From: Candidatus Tityobacter terrigena
GTDB taxonomy: Bacteria; Vulcanimicrobiota; Vulcanimicrobiia; Vulcanimicrobiales; Vulcanimicrobiaceae
NCBI GenBank assembly: GCA_003156715.1
Contig: PMHO01000048.1
Coordinates: forward strand, 11,448-72,241
Length of the DNA stretch: 60,794 bases
Direction of reading: 5' to 3'
In this document: one piece after another, positions 16,024 through 25,285 of the stretch
Layout: every line of letters starts with the position of its first letter
How positions within the stretch are numbered: the stretch's first letter is position 1
The notes under the pieces: generated by a model
What the model saw: the letters and a program-made list of their open reading frames with translations, nothing else
Told to the model about the DNA's origin: nothing
The model's database searches: none
Position numbers and translations under genes: made by a program

Positions 16024-18164
16024 CACGGACCGGGCGAGGGGGGCACAGCCGAGGGTGAAGCGCTCGGCGCGACGCTTCCAATTTGCAAATCGACGTTCGA
16101 GCCGGGGCTGAGCGTCTCGCCCTCGGCCGGATCGCTGCCGACCACCACGCCCGGCGCGCCGCCGGGAACGTACGTCACCGAGCCGACGCGGTAGCCGGCA
16201 TTGAGCAGGGCGCTGCGCGCATCCTCTAAACTCTTGCCGCGCAGGCTCGGGACGACTCCCGATTCGGAGACCTGCAACGTCACCGTCGAACCCTTCGGCG
16301 CACGCGCGTTTGCTCCAGGGCTTTCGTTCATGACCGTACCGTTCGGACCACTAGCATCCTCGACGTAGTTGACGTGGACGCTGAACCCCGCTTGTTCGAG
16401 CGCAGTCGTCGCATCGGCCAGGCTGCGGCCGCCGACGTCTGGAATTGCAAGCCGTTGCGGCCCATCGCTGACGACGACCGTTATCGACGAACCGGGGTCG
16501 ACGGGCGCGCCGGGTTGCGGATCTTGCGTCGTCACGACGTTGGCGGGGATCGAGTCGTTGTTGACGCGTTGCCCGATCACGAGCGTCAGCTTACGAGCCG
16601 CTGCCGCCTTTCGCGCGTCGTCGAGTGAGAGCGAAACGATCTCGGGGACGTTTACCGGCTCGAGACCTTTCGAAACGACGAGCGCGACCACCGAATGAAT
16701 GGGCAAGCGCGCGCCGGGCAGCGGCACTTGGGAAAGGACTTGATCCTTGGGGGCTTGATCGTACTTTCCGGTTACCTTGACTTTCAGCTTGGCGCGCTGT
16801 AAGAGCCGAACCGCGTCGTCGCGATCGAACTGGCGAAGGTCGGTCAGATCGACGACCGGCAGCCCCGAACTCACGATCAGCTGGACGACCGCGTGGCTCG
16901 GCACTCGGCCGTTCGGTGGCGGGTCTTGCCGGATGACGCGTCCAGCCGGGACCGTTTCGCTAGCGGCGGTGGTTACGCTGTAGCCGAGTCCGGCTGCAGT
17001 CAGCGCTTTCTCGGCGTCGTCAGCGGTGCGGCCCGCGAGGTTTGCCACCGCGACCGTCGGGGCCGCACCGAACAGACCGCCGGCTCGACTCGAGAACCAG
17101 TAACCGCCGGCAATTGCGGCGAGCAGAATGACCCCAAGCATGGCGAACAGCCCGACCCGCGACGCACTGCGCCGGACACCATCCCGCGCCGGCTCGCCCG
17201 CCCCCTGACCCGTCTGATTCGCCCCGGGCGCGCGGTCCGGAAAGCGCGACGGTCGCGCCTTGGGTTGCGGTATGGTCTGTGCGGTTCGCCTGCGCCCCGT
17301 GGTCGAAGCCCCGGGCACGTCGAAGGGTGTCGCGGACAACGGGCTGTCGCGCGCCTCGCGCAATGCCGTCGCGACTTCGAGCGCGGTCGCAAAGCGATCG
17401 GCGGGCTCTTTTTGCATCAGGCGTTGAACGATCGCCGCGAGCGCCGGGCTGACGCTGCCCGGTGCATTCGCTTCGACCCGCGGAATCGGGCTCGAGACGT
17501 GTTTGAGCGCAACCGTCACGGGCGACTCGCCGCTGTACGGCAGTTTGCCCGTCAACATCTGGTACAGCACGACGCCTAAGCTGTAGAGATCGCTCGTTTC
17601 TCGTAAGTCGAAACCCTGCGCCTGCTCGGGCGAGATGTAGTAGACGCTGCCCAGCACCATTCCGGGTGAGGTCATGGTGACCGTTTGAGTCGTGACCGCT
17701 CGCGCGATGCCGAAATCGGAAAGCTTGACGACGTCGTCCTTGGTCACGAGGATGTTCGCCGGTTTGATGTCGCGGTGCAGGAGCCCCTGACGGTGCGCGT
17801 ACGAAAGCCCGTTGCAAACCTGAGCGGCGAAGTCGATCGCGACGGCCTCGGGAAGCGGTCCCGCCTCGATCATCTCCGCGAGCGTCGCTCCGTCGACGAG
17901 CTCCATTACGATGAAATAGGTTTCGTCCTCGCGTCCCACGTCGTAAATGCTGACCACGTTTGGGTGCGATAGCTTGGCCGCGTGCTGTGCCTCGACGTAG
18001 AAGCGCTTGACGAACTCCTCGTCGGCCGCAAACTGCGGGCGCAACACCTTGATCGCCACACGGCGGCGAAGGACGGTATCGAAGCCCTCGAAGACGGTTG
18101 CCATTCCGCCCAGACCAATGCGGCGTTCGAGCCGGTAGCGGTCGCGCAGATTACGCTCGACCAT
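16023..18164 (-). CDS. Transmembrane Ser/Thr protein kinase with five PASTA domains (PknB/StkP type)
   Basis: The 713-residue protein has a cytoplasmic kinase domain (residues 10-270) with GLGGMATVFEGFD, catalytic Lys39 in VAIKV, HRDIKPAN at 130-137 and DFG at 150-152. A Pro/Arg-rich linker and one membrane helix near 336-356 follow. The outer part has five PASTA repeats from about 365 to 695, then a Pro/Ser tail. PASTA repeats bind muropeptides or beta-lactams, so the kinase likely senses cell-wall state. A PBP gene lies 6 bp upstream, a pairing also found in Actinobacteria and Firmicutes. No PP2C partner is adjacent. Confidence 0.95.
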   Translation of the reverse strand: MVERNLRDRYRLERRIGLGGMATVFEGFDTVLRRRVAIKVLRPQFAADEEFVKRFYVEAQHAAKLSHPNVVSIYDVGREDETYFIVMELVDGATLAEMIEAGPLPEAVAIDFAAQVCNGLSYAHRQGLLHRDIKPANILVTKDDVVKLSDFGIARAVTTQTVTMTSPGMVLGSVYYISPEQAQGFDLRETSDLYSLGVVLYQMLTGKLPYSGESPVTVALKHVSSPIPRVEANAPGSVSPALAAIVQRLMQKEPADRFATALEVATALREARDSPLSATPFDVPGASTTGRRRTAQTIPQPKARPSRFPDRAPGANQTGQGAGEPARDGVRRSASRVGLFAMLGVILLAAIAGGYWFSSRAGGLFGAAPTVAVANLAGRTADDAEKALTAAGLGYSVTTAASETVPAGRVIRQDPPPNGRVPSHAVVQLIVSSGLPVVDLTDLRQFDRDDAVRLLQRAKLKVKVTGKYDQAPKDQVLSQVPLPGARLPIHSVVALVVSKGLEPVNVPEIVSLSLDDARKAAAARKLTLVIGQRVNNDSIPANVVTTQDPQPGAPVDPGSSITVVVSDGPQRLAIPDVGGRSLADATTALEQAGFSVHVNYVEDASGPNGTVMNESPGANARAPKGSTVTLQVSESGVVPSLRGKSLEDARSALLNAGYRVGSVTYVPGGAPGVVVGSDPAEGETLSPGSNVDLQIGSVAPSASPSAVPPSPGP

Positions 18165-18170
18165 TATGCG

Positions 18171-19574
18171 TTACGTGGGACCTAGGCCCGCGGCGAGAAC
18201 TCGCCGAGCGATCGGTGCGGCGTAGGTCGCGCCGTAGCCGACGTTCTCAACCACGACCGCTACGGCGACGCGCGGCGCGTCGGCGGGAGCGAACGCAACA
18301 AACCATGCATGCGATCTTCCCGCCGGGTTGGTCGCGGTCCCGGTCTTGCCTGCTACCGTCACGCCGGGCAGGGCCGCCGGAGTCCCCGTCCCGCTTTCGA
18401 CGCAAGCAACCATGAGATCGCGCACTTCTGACGCCGTTTCGGACGCGATCGGCGTGGCTAGCGATCCAGCTGACGCGTCAGGCGTCTGACGGCCGTCGTT
18501 CCAGCGCACGGCGCGCACCAAGTAGGGACGGGGCTCGTTTCCGCCTGAGGCGATCGTCGCCCCGATCAGCGCCATGCGAAGCGGCGTCACCAAGAGATCG
18601 GCTTGGCCGAAGCCGAGCTGAGCGAGAATCGACGGCGTCACGCTTTCACGGGTCGGCAAGTGATCGACCGCTGCCGGCAGCGTAAACTCGAGCGGCCTCC
18701 CGAAGCCCCAACGGCCGGCGTACTCAAACCAGCGGTGCGCTCCGAGCTTGAGCGCGATCTGAGCAAAATCGACATTGCTCGAGAGGGCGAACGCGCCTGC
18801 CAAGTCTTGCTCGCCCGTCGCCTCGCTTTCGTCGTCGTGCACGACGAACGAACCGATTTGATACCCGCCCGTATCCTCGAAGGTCGAGTCAGGGGTAACG
18901 GCGCCGGCGTCCAACGCCGCGGCGGCGGTAAAGATTTTGAACGTCGAACCGGGCGGATACAGACCGTCGAGCGCACGGTCGAGCAGTGGACTTCGCGGAT
19001 CGCGAGCGAGCGTGGAAAAGGATCGATCGATCGTCGCCGGATCGAAACTCGGCACGCTCGCGATCGCCAGCACTTCGCCCGTGCGCGGATCGAGCGCTAT
19101 TCCGGCCGCCCGCGGGAACGCGCTCAAGCCCTGGTACAGGGCGGATTGGACGCGTGGATCGATCGTCGTCACGACTGTCGCGCCGCGTTGGTCCGCATCC
19201 GTTTCGCCGCGCCCGAACAAACTGCGAAACTGGCGGACCGGATCGTTGGCTACGAGTCGCGGCGACAAATCAGCATCGAATGCCGCTTCCAAACCCGACG
19301 TACCGTACGTCGCCGATGCGTACCCAACCGCATGCGCAAGCGATGCTCCTAAGGGATAGCTGCGCCCCTTCGGCGTCGAGACGGCCAAAAGGGTGCCGTC
19401 GCGGGCGACGATTGCGCCGCGAAAGCGAGCTAAGAGCGCCAGGCGCGGGTTGTGCCGGTCGGCGGCAATGGCAGGTCCCGCGACGACCTGCAGCCACACC
19501 TGTCGAGCGCCGAGCAGGAGGTACGCAATGGCGAACAACGTCGCAAAACGGGCGATCGCCGCGTTGAGCGTCAA
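18171..19574 (-). CDS. Class B penicillin-binding protein (PbpA/PBP2-like transpeptidase)
   Basis: The 467-residue protein starts with TTG at 19574 and has one N-terminal membrane helix (about residues 8-32). The transpeptidase active-site triad is complete: SxxK as STFK at 210-213, SxN as SSN at 265-267 and KTG at 410-412. D,D-transpeptidases of this class crosslink septal or side-wall peptidoglycan. The N-terminal region is short (about 130 residues), closest to actinobacterial PbpA. It sits just upstream of the PASTA kinase; the usual ftsW/rodA partner is not next to it. Confidence 0.94.
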   Translation of the reverse strand: MTLNAAIARFATLFAIAYLLLGARQVWLQVVAGPAIAADRHNPRLALLARFRGAIVARDGTLLAVSTPKGRSYPLGASLAHAVGYASATYGTSGLEAAFDADLSPRLVANDPVRQFRSLFGRGETDADQRGATVVTTIDPRVQSALYQGLSAFPRAAGIALDPRTGEVLAIASVPSFDPATIDRSFSTLARDPRSPLLDRALDGLYPPGSTFKIFTAAAALDAGAVTPDSTFEDTGGYQIGSFVVHDDESEATGEQDLAGAFALSSNVDFAQIALKLGAHRWFEYAGRWGFGRPLEFTLPAAVDHLPTRESVTPSILAQLGFGQADLLVTPLRMALIGATIASGGNEPRPYLVRAVRWNDGRQTPDASAGSLATPIASETASEVRDLMVACVESGTGTPAALPGVTVAGKTGTATNPAGRSHAWFVAFAPADAPRVAVAVVVENVGYGATYAAPIARRVLAAGLGPT

Positions 19575-19578
19575 ACGC

Positions 19579-20340
19579 TTAGGTCGTGGCCGCGGCGCGC
19601 TCGCGAAGCAACGTTAGCCCGTCCTGCGTTCGAACCGCCAAATAAGCGGCTTGGGAATCCTCGCCGATCGCGAGATTGACGATCCGGCGCATCCGATCTT
19701 CGGGCAGGCCGCCCTCGATAAGAACGACCTCGACGCCCGCCTCGTCGAGCGCTGCAGGCGAGACGTAAGCGGCGGCCGGCAACGTCTCGAAAAGCCGCTC
19801 CTCGTAGGGTTGGCTGCGCCAGGGCCCGCGCTTCCCGAAGACGGTGGCGTGGTAGTCCCACGCGCACAATTGACGATCGTTCCAAACGAAATGGTCGCGA
19901 ACGCACATGCGCCGGCATACCGCGCACTGCGTCAGCGGGAGGGCGGGACCGTCGATTCCGTCGAGAACGTCGTCCGGAATGTCCTCCGGATTGAGCAGCA
20001 TCGATTCCGAAAGGCTCTCCGGAACTTCAGCGTGCCATGCGGTGCGAAGAAGCACTTCGAGGTCGCGCAACGAGGTAACGAACGCATGGTCGTCCTCGGC
20101 CGGAAACGTCTGGTCGACCCAGCCGCCGATGTTGTCGGCCGGGACGCTGACGCGCTGCCAGCCCTCACCGACGGTGACCCCGACCGGGGTCCAAGCGATG
20201 GGCACGAGCCACGTCGTGACTTGGCCGTTCTCCGCCCGCAGGGACGACACGAACGCAAGCGTGCTCGCGTTGCCCCCCAAGACGTATACACGTGCCGAAC
20301 GGGGAACCACTGCCCGGTGAACTCGCTCCATGCCGAACAT
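19579..20340 (-). CDS. Unrecognised protein with a four-Cys cluster
   Basis: A 253-residue soluble protein that I do not recognise. The middle contains CAVCRRMCVRDHFVWNDRQLC (about residues 139-159; the final Cys closes the segment), so two CxxC/CxxxC pairs with a following Tyr-His could bind zinc. The N-terminal half has beta-strand character (VYVLGGNASTLAFVSSLRAE), and the C-terminus contains VEVVLIEGGLPEDRMRRIVN. Start at the ATG at 20340, with AAAGGGG just upstream. It ends 4 bp before the PBP gene, so it is probably the first gene of the PBP-kinase-ruvCAB run. Its 5' end overlaps the likely start of the divergent mscS-like gene. Confidence 0.7.
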   Translation of the reverse strand: MFGMERVHRAVVPRSARVYVLGGNASTLAFVSSLRAENGQVTTWLVPIAWTPVGVTVGEGWQRVSVPADNIGGWVDQTFPAEDDHAFVTSLRDLEVLLRTAWHAEVPESLSESMLLNPEDIPDDVLDGIDGPALPLTQCAVCRRMCVRDHFVWNDRQLCAWDYHATVFGKRGPWRSQPYEERLFETLPAAAYVSPAALDEAGVEVVLIEGGLPEDRMRRIVNLAIGEDSQAAYLAVRTQDGLTLLRERAAATT

Positions 20341-22128
20341 GCCCCTTTCCGCTCGACCCGGCCGATACGATGGCGGGGCGACCGTTCCCGCTCCGTCCCG
20401 GTCTTTGACAAACTGCGCGGAATCCCACCGTTACGGGGACATCTCGTCATCTTCGCGGCGGCGCTTCTCCTTGCGTTCGGAACCGAGGCCCCGAGCGCCG
20501 CCGCGGGCCGCTCGGCGCTCGCGCAGCTCACGCTGCCTGCCGCGCCCTCGAGCTCGGCGAGCGTCGTACAGGAAGGCATCTACGTTAGCGCCCCGATCTC
20601 GATCGACGGAACCGAGGTGTTCCGGATTGCGGCCCCCGCCAATCCTCCGTCGAACGGCCTCCCGATCGCCCTCCGCGCGACCTACATACAGGGAGCGCTA
20701 GACCAGGTTCTGGCGTCCACCGGTTCGGGCAAGCAGCTTTCTACCGTTTACGATCCGAAGAGCATGCGCATCGAACTGAAGCGGGAGGGCGACATCGCTC
20801 TGCTCGAGGCGGTCGATGCTAAGCACCGCACGCCGCTGCCGATCGTCACCGTAACGTCGGTCGATGCGCGCTACTACGAACAAAGCGTCGACTCGCTCGC
20901 GGCACAGTGGCAGGTAACCCTTCAGAGCGCGCTCGTACGCGCATTGGAAATCCGGCAACCGACCGTCGAACGACGAACGCTCGAAAGCGTCCTGCGCATC
21001 GGGCTGGCCCTGATCTTACTCTCGCTCGCCGCCTGGGCAGCAATCGTGGTGCTCGCGCGCCGGATCAAAGCCCTCGCTGAAGAGGCGGCCAAGAACTCGA
21101 ATCAGGCAGCTTCAGAACAGGCCGAGGTGTCATCCGCGGACGATCCGCAGCGGCACCGCCGCCGAACCTTAGCGCTTGCGATCAAAGCGGAGCGACCGGC
21201 TCAACGACTCGCGCTCTACCGGGCTCTCGTGGATTCGATCGTGTGGAGCCTCCTTCTGTTTTGGCTGATTGGCCTGATTTGGGGTCTCTCGCAGTTTCCG
21301 CAAACGGCTTCACTAGCAGCTCAGTTGCGGCTCGGGGCCGTCGGCGTCGCGAGCGTGGTCGTCGTCACGGGACTGCTCAACCGGCTCCTCGACGTGCTCA
21401 TCAATCGTGCCGCCGGCGCCTGGCGCATGCGAGCCTTTGGGCCATCGGAGGATCGGGCCCGCCAGCTCTTACGGATCGCTACGGTAGCGCGGGCCGTCGC
21501 CGGCTTCAAGACCTCGGTGCTCCTTTTTCTGGCGGTGCTTGCCGTCATGAGTCAGGTCGGGGTTCCGATCGGCTCGGTCGTGACCATCGGGGGGCTGGCC
21601 GCCATCGCGCTGTCGTTCGCGGCCCAAAACTTCGTGCGCGACTTTCTCAACGGGTTCCTCGTCCTGCTCGAAGACCAATATGTCGTAGGCGACTACGTCA
21701 CGATCAACAACTTCAGCGGAATCGTTGAAAACTTGACCTTGCGAATGGTACAAATCCGAGACCTGGCGGGCGACCTCATCACGATTGCGCATGGTTCCGC
21801 GACGAGCGTCATCAACCAGTCGCGTAACTGGTCGCGCGTCGACTACCGCGTTTCGGTTGACCCGGCAGCCGATACCGAAACGGCTGTCCGCTTGGTGCGC
21901 GAGGCGATCGAGGACCTAGCCAAAGACGAGGCCTGGCACGGGGCCTTTGTGGAGCCGGTCGAGTGGATCGGCATCGATCAGCTAAACAAGGACGCGATCG
22001 TCATCCGCGCATCGGTAAAAACGGCGCCTTTGCGGCAATTCGAATTGCGCCGTCAGATCAACGCACGAGTACGCACGGCTTTTGCCAAAGCCGGAATCGC
22101 CTTTGGCGCTCCCCTCGAGGCTGCCTAA
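20317..22128 (+). CDS. MscS-family mechanosensitive ion channel
   Basis: The frame is open from 19651, but the part before 20317 only mirrors the opposite gene. I propose GTG at 20317 (603 residues), preceded by GGGGAA; no better start exists before the first hydrophobic segment (HLVIFAAALLLAFG). A periplasmic-type region of about 150 residues is followed by four more hydrophobic helices. The pore-lining helix and beta domain are clear: GGLAAIALSFAAQNFVRDFL, FLVLLEDQYVVGDYVTIN and GIVENLTLRMVQIRDLAGDL. MscS channels release solutes under hypo-osmotic shock. The start is uncertain and overlaps the divergent gene. Confidence 0.85.
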   Translation: MNSLHAEHAPFRSTRPIRWRGDRSRSVPVFDKLRGIPPLRGHLVIFAAALLLAFGTEAPSAAAGRSALAQLTLPAAPSSSASVVQEGIYVSAPISIDGTEVFRIAAPANPPSNGLPIALRATYIQGALDQVLASTGSGKQLSTVYDPKSMRIELKREGDIALLEAVDAKHRTPLPIVTVTSVDARYYEQSVDSLAAQWQVTLQSALVRALEIRQPTVERRTLESVLRIGLALILLSLAAWAAIVVLARRIKALAEEAAKNSNQAASEQAEVSSADDPQRHRRRTLALAIKAERPAQRLALYRALVDSIVWSLLLFWLIGLIWGLSQFPQTASLAAQLRLGAVGVASVVVVTGLLNRLLDVLINRAAGAWRMRAFGPSEDRARQLLRIATVARAVAGFKTSVLLFLAVLAVMSQVGVPIGSVVTIGGLAAIALSFAAQNFVRDFLNGFLVLLEDQYVVGDYVTINNFSGIVENLTLRMVQIRDLAGDLITIAHGSATSVINQSRNWSRVDYRVSVDPAADTETAVRLVREAIEDLAKDEAWHGAFVEPVEWIGIDQLNKDAIVIRASVKTAPLRQFELRRQINARVRTAFAKAGIAFGAPLEAA

Positions 22129-22301
22129 AGGCCGCACGATCGCAGCTACTGGCCGCTTGGTCCTTCGACCGCCTAGCACATTTTCGTGAGATTCCGCCCG
22201 TTCGTCGCTGGGTAAACCTCCCGTTATGGAGTCGGGACTCGCCGCGGGAGGCCGCGCGACGCCCTTGCGCCGCGTTGCTGATTTGGTCACGGAGGTTCCG
22301 C

Positions 22302-22685
22302 GTGCACCTTCGGCTTAACGCGCTCAGCCTGGACCCGCGAGGCGTACGCAAAGAAATCGCCGGCTACCTAGCACGCGAAGCGAGCGCCGACTCCGACATC
22401 GCGGCAGCGGAGCTGATCGTCGGCGAGTTGTTATCGAACGCACTGCGCTACGCGCCCGGACCGCTCGAGCTGAAGGTGAATTGGCGCGACGGGTTCGCGC
22501 GGCTTGTCGTTGAGGACAGCGGGCCCGGCTTCGAGTACCCTTCAAGAGTGAAGGGCGATCCGCGCGCGGAAAGTGGTCGCGGGCTGCGTCTGATCGAATC
22601 GCTAGCGCATCACGTGCGCGTCTTGCACGAACCGGGGGTTGGAACCACGGTCGAGGTCGTTTTGCCGGTTCGCCGGAGAGCATAG
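22302..22685 (+). CDS. RsbW/SpoIIAB-like serine-kinase ATPase domain protein (anti-sigma candidate)
   Basis: Start GTG at 22302 has GGAGG 6 bases upstream and gives 127 residues. The protein is a lone GHKL ATPase domain of the HATPase_c_2 type: N-box ELIVGELLSNALRYA (37-51), G1 box EDSGPGFE and G2 box ESGRGLRLI. Such proteins in partner-switching systems bind a sigma factor or phosphorylate a STAS protein. It is the first gene of a cluster with two PP2C phosphatases and two STAS proteins, which supports that role. A 173-bp stretch after mscS carries no other gene. Confidence 0.85.
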   Translation: MHLRLNALSLDPRGVRKEIAGYLAREASADSDIAAAELIVGELLSNALRYAPGPLELKVNWRDGFARLVVEDSGPGFEYPSRVKGDPRAESGRGLRLIESLAHHVRVLHEPGVGTTVEVVLPVRRRA

Positions 22686-22753
22686 CCGAGCAGCGAGGGA
22701 CCGACGGGACCCTCGTTTGCGTAACGCACACGCCGGGTATAGGATGGCGTCGT

Positions 22754-24970
22754 ATGGATCGCCGGCAGACTGCAGCCCTCGTTGCCGCGAGCGCCGCGCT
22801 GTCGTGCGGGCTTGCGCTAGCGGTCGCCCGCATGCGAAAGCGCACCGCGCCCGCGCACGATGAGCGCGTCGTTCCCTCCTTGCCGGGCGGCGCCGCGTTG
22901 GATGAATCGGTGGATTCGTCCGTGGATTCGATTGCGGACGCTCTGCCCCACATCGTTTGGCGTAGCTCCGCGGATGGAAGCCGCCGCTACAGTAACGCAC
23001 GCTGGTCTGAGGCGACGGGGCTGCCGGTCGAGGCTTCCAAGGGCCGGGGCTGGCTCGAATCGATCGCTCCCGCCGACATCGAGCGGACGCGCCGGGCCTG
23101 GAAGCATGCGCTCGGGGCGCGCGTGCCGCTCCAGGTCGACCACCGCGTGCGCAACGAAACGACGGGGACCTATCGCTGGTTTTCGATGCGTGCCGTGCCC
23201 GTCTTCGATGCTGATGGCCGGCTCGATGGTTGGATCGGTTCGGACACCGACGTGGACGAGCGAAGCCGGCGCGAGGGACGCCTCCAGGTCCTGGTCGATG
23301 CCGGCACTCGCCTGCTGAGCGCGCTTGACGTCCACGAAGCCTTTGACGCGTTGTTGCGGGTAATCGTAACGTCGTGCGCGGACGCCGCATTTATCGCGCG
23401 CGTCGACCCCGCTGGGACAGCGACCGTGACCGATGCGTTGCAGCGCTCCAGCAAGGGCCCGAGGCGCGACCAGGCCTTCATTGGAATGAGCCTGTCCCGT
23501 CAAACGCCGGCGATGACGAGCGTGCGGGAAGGGAAGCCGCTCCTCTGGGAGCGCTTGGATCGTGCAGAGTGGTTCGGCGAACTCGACGCCGGTCGCGCGC
23601 GCGAGCTCGAAGCTTCCGGCTTGCATTCGGCGGTGACCGTGCCGATTCGAGCCGGGCACCGCGTCGTCGCGCTGCTCGCAACGTTCGCGTCACCTGGGTC
23701 CAGCCCGTATCACGGGGAGGAACTGCAGGTCTTCTGTGAACTCGCGCTCCTGCTCACCAATGCCGTTCAGAGTGCGGAGAGCTATCAGCAGCAGCGCCAG
23801 ATTGCCACGTCCTTTCAGCGCGCCGCCCTTCCTTCAGTGTTGCCCTCGCACGAACTGCTGGCGTTCGATGCCGTCTACGAAGCCGGCCGTTCGGAGGCGC
23901 TCGTCGGGGGCGATTGGTACGATGCCGTCGAGCTGTTGGACGGACGCTTTCTGATCTCGATCGGCGACGTATGCGGGAACGGTCCGATAGCGGCCGTGAC
24001 CATGGCGCTCGTGCGGCACTCGGTTCGGGCCGCGGCGCAGGTCGACGCAGAGCCCGTTTCGATCCTCGATGCGGCGGATCGAGCCCTGCGCGCAGAGGGT
24101 GCCGACCGCATCGTAACGGCCTTCGTCGGCGTCCTCGACCCGTTTTCCGACGAGCTCACCTACGCGAGCGCCGGTCATCCGCCCGCCCTCCACCGCAAGC
24201 CCGACGGGACGCTCGTCGAACTGGCGTCGCGCGGTTTACCCCTTGGCTTGCGCGTCAGGCAGACTGGCGACTCGGCGCGGGTCGCGAAGCTCGAGCCGGG
24301 TTCGCTTGTTGCCTTCTACACGGACGGCTTGACGGAGGCGACGCGAGACTTACTCGAAGGCGAACGTCTGCTGCGCGACGCCCTTGAAAAGGACGGTTGG
24401 GACGAAACCGTATCGCCGGCGCGGCTGCTTCGAGCGCGGGTACTGACGGGTTTGCCGCGCGACGACGTTGCGATCCTAACGTTGCGCCGGCTGCGCGTCC
24501 CGCTGCCGGCCAGCGAGGCCGAGTCGCCGTTTCCGTCGAGTTCCTGGTCGTTCCAGGCCGGGAACCACGCGGCTGCGGTCAACGCGCGGCACGGGTTTAC
24601 GGCGGCGCTGCGCGACGCCGGAATGACCCCGGAGCGGCTAGAGACGGCCGAAACGATCTTCGGCGAGCTCGTCGGAAACGCAGTGCGGCACACGAACGGC
24701 GTCATCGAGGTGCAGTTGAGTTGGGCGGGTGGACGCCCCGTCTTGCACGTGCTCGACGAAGGTGCCGGTTACCTCAAGAATCCAGCACCTCCGCGCGATC
24801 AGCTGAGCGAAAGCGGGCGCGGGCTCTTCATCGTCACGGCCTTGTCGGAGGATTTTACGGTCAGCCCACGACCGGACGGCGGCAGTCACTCGCGTGCGGT
24901 CCTCTCTGCCCCGTGGCGTCGAAGCCGGTCCGTGCGGAACGGACATTCGACGCCGACGCGCTCCGCCTAA
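22754..24970 (+). CDS. PAS-GAF-PP2C(SpoIIE)-HATPase fusion: phosphatase and anti-sigma kinase in one chain
   Basis: A 738-residue multidomain regulator. A possible membrane anchor lies at residues 8-26, a PAS domain at about 60-175 (ADALPHIVWRSSADGSRRYS), a GAF domain at 180-345, a SpoIIE/RsbU-type PP2C domain at 355-580 (GGDWYD 385-390, GDVCGNG 404-410, SAGHPPAL about 472, YTDGLTEA about 522, DDVAIL 570-575) and a HATPase domain at 595-725 (N-box ETIFGELVGNAVRHT, G1 DEGAGY, G2 SESGRGLFIV). PP2C domains dephosphorylate STAS antagonists and HATPase domains phosphorylate them, so one chain could set both directions of a switch. The metal motif reads GDVCGNG where GDVSGKG is common. The tail is Arg/Ser-rich. 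Confidence 0.92.
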   Translation: MDRRQTAALVAASAALSCGLALAVARMRKRTAPAHDERVVPSLPGGAALDESVDSSVDSIADALPHIVWRSSADGSRRYSNARWSEATGLPVEASKGRGWLESIAPADIERTRRAWKHALGARVPLQVDHRVRNETTGTYRWFSMRAVPVFDADGRLDGWIGSDTDVDERSRREGRLQVLVDAGTRLLSALDVHEAFDALLRVIVTSCADAAFIARVDPAGTATVTDALQRSSKGPRRDQAFIGMSLSRQTPAMTSVREGKPLLWERLDRAEWFGELDAGRARELEASGLHSAVTVPIRAGHRVVALLATFASPGSSPYHGEELQVFCELALLLTNAVQSAESYQQQRQIATSFQRAALPSVLPSHELLAFDAVYEAGRSEALVGGDWYDAVELLDGRFLISIGDVCGNGPIAAVTMALVRHSVRAAAQVDAEPVSILDAADRALRAEGADRIVTAFVGVLDPFSDELTYASAGHPPALHRKPDGTLVELASRGLPLGLRVRQTGDSARVAKLEPGSLVAFYTDGLTEATRDLLEGERLLRDALEKDGWDETVSPARLLRARVLTGLPRDDVAILTLRRLRVPLPASEAESPFPSSSWSFQAGNHAAAVNARHGFTAALRDAGMTPERLETAETIFGELVGNAVRHTNGVIEVQLSWAGGRPVLHVLDEGAGYLKNPAPPRDQLSESGRGLFIVTALSEDFTVSPRPDGGSHSRAVLSAPWRRSRSVRNGHSTPTRSA

Positions 24971-24980
24971 GAGGAAGGGG

Positions 24981-25181
24981 ATGCACCGAGAATTAAGCGC
25001 TGCGCGCGTGCTCGGGCGTCCATTGCCGGCGGATCTCCTCGCGCTCGACGTCGAGCAAAGCATCGACGACGCCGCTCCGCGGCAGGCGACACGTACAGCG
25101 CAGTGTTGCGGCGCGTTTCTGACAGCCTGCGTCATCGTGGTCTTCGACGCAGTGGCCGCAAACGCAGGCGATGAGACGTAA
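24981..25181 (+). CDS. Possible small protein (66 residues), uncertain
   Basis: The 315-bp gap between the fusion regulator and the next phosphatase holds one weak candidate: an ATG at 24981 directly preceded by GAGGAAGGGG. The product begins MHRELSAARVLGRPLPADLL and ends with a moderately hydrophobic segment (CCGAFLTACVIVVFDAVAAN). No family is recognised. The purine-rich site is closer to the ATG than usual. The antisense frames across the gap look like shadows. The remainder of the gap (25182-25285) shows nothing I can name. Confidence 0.25.
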   Translation: MHRELSAARVLGRPLPADLLALDVEQSIDDAAPRQATRTAQCCGAFLTACVIVVFDAVAANAGDET

Positions 25182-25285
25182 GAGAGACACGGTGTTCAGC
25201 CTCCACGTAGGGTCGCAGCAACTGACACTCTTCTTCCCACGCCTCCGCGGGCGAAACCCCTCGATTTCGACATGAGGACGCACGA

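Noticed and set aside
19651..20316. Long upstream extension of the MscS frame
   Set aside because: It is antisense to a coherent minus-strand gene and has no membrane or MscS features.
22129..22301. Start of the RsbW-like gene further upstream
   Set aside because: The frame runs into mscS, but GGAGG plus GTG at 22302 matches the domain start exactly and the upstream residues are not conserved-looking.
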